The notes beneath the pieces were generated by a model. That model ran no database searches. It saw only the letters and a program-made list of their open reading frames with translations, and was not told the DNA's origin. A stretch of 64,000 nucleotides of DNA from Yoonia sp. BS5-3 (GTDB lineage Bacteria; Pseudomonadota; Alphaproteobacteria; Rhodobacterales; Rhodobacteraceae): positions 310,001 through 374,000 of the forward strand of contig NZ_CP150951.2 in assembly GCF_038069655.2 (NCBI RefSeq), given 5' to 3'. This document shows, piece after piece, positions 59,947 to 64,000 of this stretch; position 1 is the stretch's first letter, and each line of letters opens with the position of its first letter. Position numbers and translations under genes: made by a program.

Positions 59947-59953
59947 CTAGGGC

Positions 59954-60319
59954 TTAGCGGATTTCACGCACGGGGTAGCGCTGGCCGTCCTCGGTCAGCA
60001 ATACCAACCGCTGATCATCCTGGACGAACAGATCACAGCGGCTGCGCAAGGTGCGAAACTCGATGCAGACCGCGCCGGTCTGATCAAAAGCATGGGTGCC
60101 AAACCAATTGCCCCCGCCATTGGCTGCCGAATAGGTCCAGCTATAGCTGCCCCCTGGGGAATAACGCGACATGCCGCCATCGAAAAACTCTAATTCACGG
60201 CCAAGAACAAGCTGCGCAAACGCATCAGCATCAAGCACCGTGTCAGAGGGGCGGATTTCGTAAGCTTGGGCCTGCGCCAAACCGGCACCAAATATGATCG
60301 GGATCAAAAAACGTATCAT
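59954..60319 (-). CDS. Small exported protein of unknown function
   Basis: The 121-residue protein has a Sec signal (IRFLIPIIFGAGLAQAQA, residues 2-19). The mature part has GELEFFDGG-like and YSPGGSYSWTYSAANGGGNW stretches and two Cys residues (CIEF, RCDLF) that could form a disulfide. The stop codon lies only 7 bp from the MITE, which may have replaced the native terminator. No family is recognised. Confidence 0.65.
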   Translation of the reverse strand: MIRFLIPIIFGAGLAQAQAYEIRPSDTVLDADAFAQLVLGRELEFFDGGMSRYSPGGSYSWTYSAANGGGNWFGTHAFDQTGAVCIEFRTLRSRCDLFVQDDQRLVLLTEDGQRYPVREIR

Positions 60320-60374
60320 AGACAGCAGCATAGCCGCTCAGGATAGTGGGCCAAGTCACGAATTGGTGTCTGGA

Positions 60375-60773
60375 TCAAAGCGTCGCTTCGGCCACAGCAC
60401 GGCGGCGCGCGCGCGCATCGACAGCGCGGACCATCATAAACCGCCCGGACCACATCGGCTCTTTTGGGAACCGCCAGGTGCCATCAATCCGGGTCAGCGC
60501 CCCATTCAGCTTACCAGCATAAAGCGGGTCATCACCCTGTTCAAAACCGTCATAAGTCTTGCGAAATGACACATCAAAGCCGGTGCGGGTGCCAATGATG
60601 ATAGCGGCCAAATGCCCGCCCATATCGCGGCGAAAGGTATTGGGCTCGGTGATCTCGCCGGAAAGCGTCCGTTCGATTTCATTGATCGTCGCTTCAAATG
60701 GCACAGGCCCAAGCCCGTCGCCATAATCATATCGGCCCGTCCAACGGCCAGTCAGGGTATCGTTACAATCCAT
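60375..60773 (-). CDS. Conserved hypothetical protein
   Basis: The 132-residue soluble, beta-rich protein starts LTGRWTGRYDYGDGLGPVPF with GEITEPNTF and GTRTGFDVSFRKTYDGF further on. It ends in an Arg/Ala-rich helix. The layout suggests a small lipocalin- or SRPBCC-like barrel, a guess from pattern only. It lies between smc and the small exported protein gene on the same strand. Confidence 0.65.
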   Translation of the reverse strand: MDCNDTLTGRWTGRYDYGDGLGPVPFEATINEIERTLSGEITEPNTFRRDMGGHLAAIIIGTRTGFDVSFRKTYDGFEQGDDPLYAGKLNGALTRIDGTWRFPKEPMWSGRFMMVRAVDARARRRAVAEATL

Positions 60774-60833
60774 GGCGCGGCGCTACGGGATGGCGGGTGG
60801 GGCGCATTGCGCCAGCAAAAGCGGCACCAGGCA

Positions 60834-63800
60834 TCACGCCACCATAGCCGCAGCCTTTTTCAGATCAACCGAAACAAGCTGCGATACCCCTTGCTCGCCC
60901 ATGGTCACGCCGAACAAACGATCCATCCGGCTCATGGTTACTGCGTGGTGGGTAATGATCAAAAACCGGGTTTCGGTGCGGCGGGTCATTTCGTCCAGCA
61001 GATCACAGAAACGGGTGACATTGGCATCATCAAGGGGGGCATCAACCTCATCCAGCACACAGATCGGGGCGGGGTTGGCCAGAAACACCGCAAAGATCAG
61101 CGCCAAAGCGGTCAGGGTCTGCTCACCGCCCGAAAGCAGCGACAAGGTGCTCAGCTTCTTGCCGGGCGGCTGACACATAATCTCAAGCCCGGCCTCAAGC
61201 GGATCTTCGGATTCGACCAAGACCAGCTTGGCCTCACCGCCGCCAAAAAGATGCTTGAACAGCAACCCAAAATTGTCATTCACCTGCTCAAAAGCGGTCA
61301 AAAGCCGCTCGCGACCCTCCTTGTTGAGACTGGCAATACCCGATCGGAGCGCAGCAATCGCCGCTTCAAGATCAGCCTTTTCATTGACAAGCCCGTCATG
61401 CTCGACCTGCACCTCTTTGGCGTCTTCTTCGGCGCGCAGATTTACGGCACCCAGACTATCACGCTGGCGCTTCAACGCGTTGACCTCGTTCTCAATCTGC
61501 TCTGATGCGGGCATCTGATCCACCTCCACATCCAGCGTCTCCAACAGCTGATCTGGCGTGACCTCTTGCGCCTCCATGATCCGCTCAGCGGCATAGGCAA
61601 CCGTTTCGCGGGCGGCATCATTGCGCGCCTCCGAGCGGGCACGCGCCTCGCGCGCTTCAGAGGCCAGACGCTCCGCATCGCGTTCCAAATGGCCAGCCTC
61701 GCGCAGGGCTTCATCCGCTTCAGCCAGTTTGTCTGCAGACGCTTTGCGGCGCGTTTCCGCCTCATCAATAGCATCGCCCAACTCGGCGCGCTTTGCGGCA
61801 ATTTCCTCGGGCGCCGCAGTGGCTTCGGTCAGTTCAGCCTCAGAGGCCGCCTTGCGCTCAGCCAGCTCTGCGGTGCGCTTATTCGCCGTCTCCAGCCGGT
61901 GCTTCCATCCGGAAACTTCCTTGGTGATTTCCTGACTGCGCTTGAGCCGCTGCTCGCCTTCGCGCCGGACCTCATCATGGGCCGACCGGCGCGACATCAT
62001 CGTGATCCGCGCAGCCTCGACCGTCATTTTGACGTCTTCAACAGCGGCGCGCGCTGTTTCAAGATCACCCAAGGATCCGGCGGCTTTCTCAGCCTCGGTC
62101 AGGGCTTTGCGGGCATTCATCGCCTCCTCTTCATGGCGTTTCACAGCCAATCCAAGGCTTTCCATCTTCCCATGGGACAGGTTGCGATCCGCTTCGGCAC
62201 GGCTGGCCGCGCGATTGGCATCGGCAACCGCCCGATCTGCATCGCGGCGGGCCGTGCGGGCCGCATGATCAGCCTCTGTCTGCGCCTTCAACAAGGCTGT
62301 CAGCGCCTCATGCGCCTGCGCTGCACCGATCGCCGTTGCAGATGCTTCTTCCAGATCACGTTTCAACTCGGTCAACCGGTTAAGCTGCTGAAGCCGCAGG
62401 GCCGCCGCCGATGGCGCATCCTCAGCGCCCGCGCGGAACCCATCCCAACGCCACAGATCGCCCTCAATCGACACAAGCCGCTGGCCGGGTTTCAAATCAG
62501 CCTGTAAACGAGGGCCATCTGCCGCATCAACCAACCCGACCTGGCTCATCCGGCGGGCCAAAACCTCGGGCACGGTGACGTAATTTGTCAGCGCCATCAC
62601 GCCTTCGGGCAAGGTCTGCAACGTGGCATAGCCGGGCAATAACGCCCAGCCCGATTTGGCACTGGCATCAACTTCTGGCGCGCGCAGATCATCGGCCAGC
62701 GCCGCACCAAGCGCCTTTTCATAACCGCCCTGCACGCGCAAAAGATCAAGCACCTGCCCGCCTTCGGCCGTGTCTCGCTCGACCAATTTGGCCAGCGCGG
62801 CCACCTCGGCGCGCAGCGCATTGGCCTCGCCTTCAGCCTCAGACCGCAGACCGCGCGCATCGCTTTCGCGCGCTTGAGTGTCCGCGCGGGCCGCTTCGGC
62901 CTGGGTCAGCGCCTTATCTGCCGCCTCAGCCGCAACAACGGCTGCTTTCTCAGCCTCGCCAGCACGGGCAAAATCTGCCTCTGCCTGGGTCAGGGCCGTG
63001 CGCGCCTCTTCCATAGCGGTCTTTGCGCGGGCAGCCTCAGCTTCGCTTTTGTCCAGGGTTGTGCGGTTATCATCCACAAGACGCTGCGCCGATTGGTGAC
63101 GGGCCGCCAGCCGGGCCACATCTTCGGTCATCTGGGCTGCATCGGCCTCACGTTCTTGCAAAACACCCGCTGCTTCGCGCGCTGCCACATGGGCGGCCTC
63201 AAGCCGTTCGGTATGCCCCTCCCCGGCTTTTTCCAACTCGCGCGCTTCCCATTCCAGGCGTTCAATCGTCTCGCCGGCATCCTTGTTCAGCCCGCTTTCG
63301 CGTTCCATATCGCGGCCAAGCTGATCGATCCGGGATCGCAGCGTGTCGATCATATCAAGCGCGCGCTGTTCTTGATCTTTCAGCGTATCGCGCTGTACCT
63401 GCAGACGCTGCAACACCGCGGCGGCAATCGCCTCTTCCTCGCGCAGGGGCGGCAGAGCGTCTTCGGCAATCTGGCGGCCCTTTGACGCCTCACGCGCCGC
63501 TTTTTCCGCCTGCGCCGCGGCGGTCGTGCGCTCGCGCAATTGCGTTGTGGCGGCCAAAAGAGCCTCATCCGCCTCTTTCCAGCGCCGGAACAGCAGCATG
63601 CCTTCCGATTTGCGCAGCTTGTCCCCAATCTCGCGATAACGGGCTGCCTGACGGGCCTGACGGGCCAATTGCGCAAGCTGCGCTGCCAGCTGCTCAATCA
63701 CGTCATCCACGCGGGTCAGGTTGGTCTCTGCACCCTTCAGCTTCAACTCAGCCTCATGGCGGCGCTGATAAAGGCCCGAAATCCCCGCGGCCTCTTCCAG

Positions 63801-64000
63801 AATACGGCGGCGGGCCTTGGGCTTGGCGTTGATCAACTCCGAAATCTGCCCCTGCCGGACCAGCGCAGGCGAATGGGCCCCGGTTGAGGCATCAGCGAAC
63901 AGCATCTGCACATCGCGGGCACGGACATCTTTTGCGCCTACCTTATAGGCAGATCCCGCATCACGGGTGATCCGGCGAATGATCTCCAGATTATCTGCAT
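60834..64000 (-). CDS. smc: Chromosome segregation protein SMC (5' end outside window)
   Basis: The C-terminal 1055 residues or so are in the window; the frame continues past the right edge, so the N-terminal Walker A is not seen. Visible are the first coiled coil, the hinge at about 400-520 of the listed part (GYEKALGAALADDLRAPEVD), the second coiled coil and the C-terminal head with LSLLSGGEQTLTALALIFAV (signature) and ICVLDEVDAPLDDANVTRFC (Walker B). It compacts and separates chromosomes with ScpA and ScpB. The family is certain. Confidence 0.97.
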   Translation of the reverse strand, partial: ADNLEIIRRITRDAGSAYKVGAKDVRARDVQMLFADASTGAHSPALVRQGQISELINAKPKARRRILEEAAGISGLYQRRHEAELKLKGAETNLTRVDDVIEQLAAQLAQLARQARQAARYREIGDKLRKSEGMLLFRRWKEADEALLAATTQLRERTTAAAQAEKAAREASKGRQIAEDALPPLREEEAIAAAVLQRLQVQRDTLKDQEQRALDMIDTLRSRIDQLGRDMERESGLNKDAGETIERLEWEARELEKAGEGHTERLEAAHVAAREAAGVLQEREADAAQMTEDVARLAARHQSAQRLVDDNRTTLDKSEAEAARAKTAMEEARTALTQAEADFARAGEAEKAAVVAAEAADKALTQAEAARADTQARESDARGLRSEAEGEANALRAEVAALAKLVERDTAEGGQVLDLLRVQGGYEKALGAALADDLRAPEVDASAKSGWALLPGYATLQTLPEGVMALTNYVTVPEVLARRMSQVGLVDAADGPRLQADLKPGQRLVSIEGDLWRWDGFRAGAEDAPSAAALRLQQLNRLTELKRDLEEASATAIGAAQAHEALTALLKAQTEADHAARTARRDADRAVADANRAASRAEADRNLSHGKMESLGLAVKRHEEEAMNARKALTEAEKAAGSLGDLETARAAVEDVKMTVEAARITMMSRRSAHDEVRREGEQRLKRSQEITKEVSGWKHRLETANKRTAELAERKAASEAELTEATAAPEEIAAKRAELGDAIDEAETRRKASADKLAEADEALREAGHLERDAERLASEAREARARSEARNDAARETVAYAAERIMEAQEVTPDQLLETLDVEVDQMPASEQIENEVNALKRQRDSLGAVNLRAEEDAKEVQVEHDGLVNEKADLEAAIAALRSGIASLNKEGRERLLTAFEQVNDNFGLLFKHLFGGGEAKLVLVESEDPLEAGLEIMCQPPGKKLSTLSLLSGGEQTLTALALIFAVFLANPAPICVLDEVDAPLDDANVTRFCDLLDEMTRRTETRFLIITHHAVTMSRMDRLFGVTMGEQGVSQLVSVDLKKAAAMVA

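Noticed and set aside
1..64000. tRNA, rRNA, CRISPR or prophage genes
   Set aside because: No T-arm-like GTTCGAATCC segments with matching acceptor stems, no regularly spaced repeats and no phage structural or integrase genes were found on reading both strands.

Overview
The window looks like chromosomal DNA of a marine alphaproteobacterium of the order Rhodobacterales (Roseobacter group; a Loktanella/Yoonia-like organism would fit). The reasons are the GC-rich codon use, frequent overlapping start and stop codons, the gene families and orders (phnF/phnGHI, membrane urate oxidase PuuD, PuuE-UraD fusion, def genes beside fmt, DUF1523), and short intergenic palindromes. The assignment is inference from gene content. 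No rRNA, tRNA, CRISPR array, prophage or transposase gene was seen. One short terminal-repeat element (MITE) is present.

Layout. 1-10.1 kb: phosphonate use. phnGHI of the C-P lyase diverge from the repressor gene phnF. A MerR-MFS efflux cassette follows, then the phosphonate transporter operon phnC-phnD-phnE-phnE with a hexapeptide acyltransferase. phnJKL are not in view. 10.1-15.7 kb: purine/urate degradation (NCS2 permease, ureidoglycolate lyase, PuuE-UraD fusion, LysR regulator, PuuD). 15.7-23.9 kb: an orphan conserved protein, a two-component system, rpe, an AraC regulator, deoC and a double-domain aldehyde dehydrogenase (ALDH16 type). 24.0-31.5 kb: a tightly packed nine-gene minus-strand operon of unknown function: a coiled-coil protein, several small membrane proteins, a large AAA+ ATPase, and DUF6638- and DUF1523-like proteins. 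This is the best candidate in the window for an undescribed system.

31.7-45.2 kb is accessory DNA: an L,D-transpeptidase, an AhpD-like protein with a divergent TetR regulator and twin operators, a creatinase homologue that has lost its catalytic residues, a glyoxalase-fold gene with its middle deleted, a GMC oxidoreductase pair and an aldo/keto reductase. Then come fmt with three tandem deformylase genes (one lacking catalytic residues), an XRE/membrane-protein/GNAT group, a PatB-like lyase with a frameshift, and an AT-richer patch with an exported MsrB-like protein and a small secreted protein. 45.4-47.7 kb holds small conserved genes and a YafY-type regulator. 47.8-54.5 kb is a cobalamin operon (a small membrane protein, CbiX with a His/Cys-rich tail, CobH, CobL, CobI, a CbiG-CobJ fusion and CobM). 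54.7-64 kb has a GlxA-type regulator with a divergent MFS transporter, a LysR regulator with a divergent membrane protein, a MltB-type lytic transglycosylase whose stop codon is the target site of the MITE, two small unknown genes, and most of smc running off the right edge.

How it works together: the phn and pur regions scavenge phosphorus and nitrogen from organic compounds. The cob operon supplies the ring methylations of B12. Several divergent regulator-target pairs (phnF/phnG, MerR/MFS, TetR/AhpD-like, XRE/membrane protein, GlxA/MFS) carry visible inverted repeats or promoter geometry between them. Family assignments are from memory of the protein families; no database search was possible.
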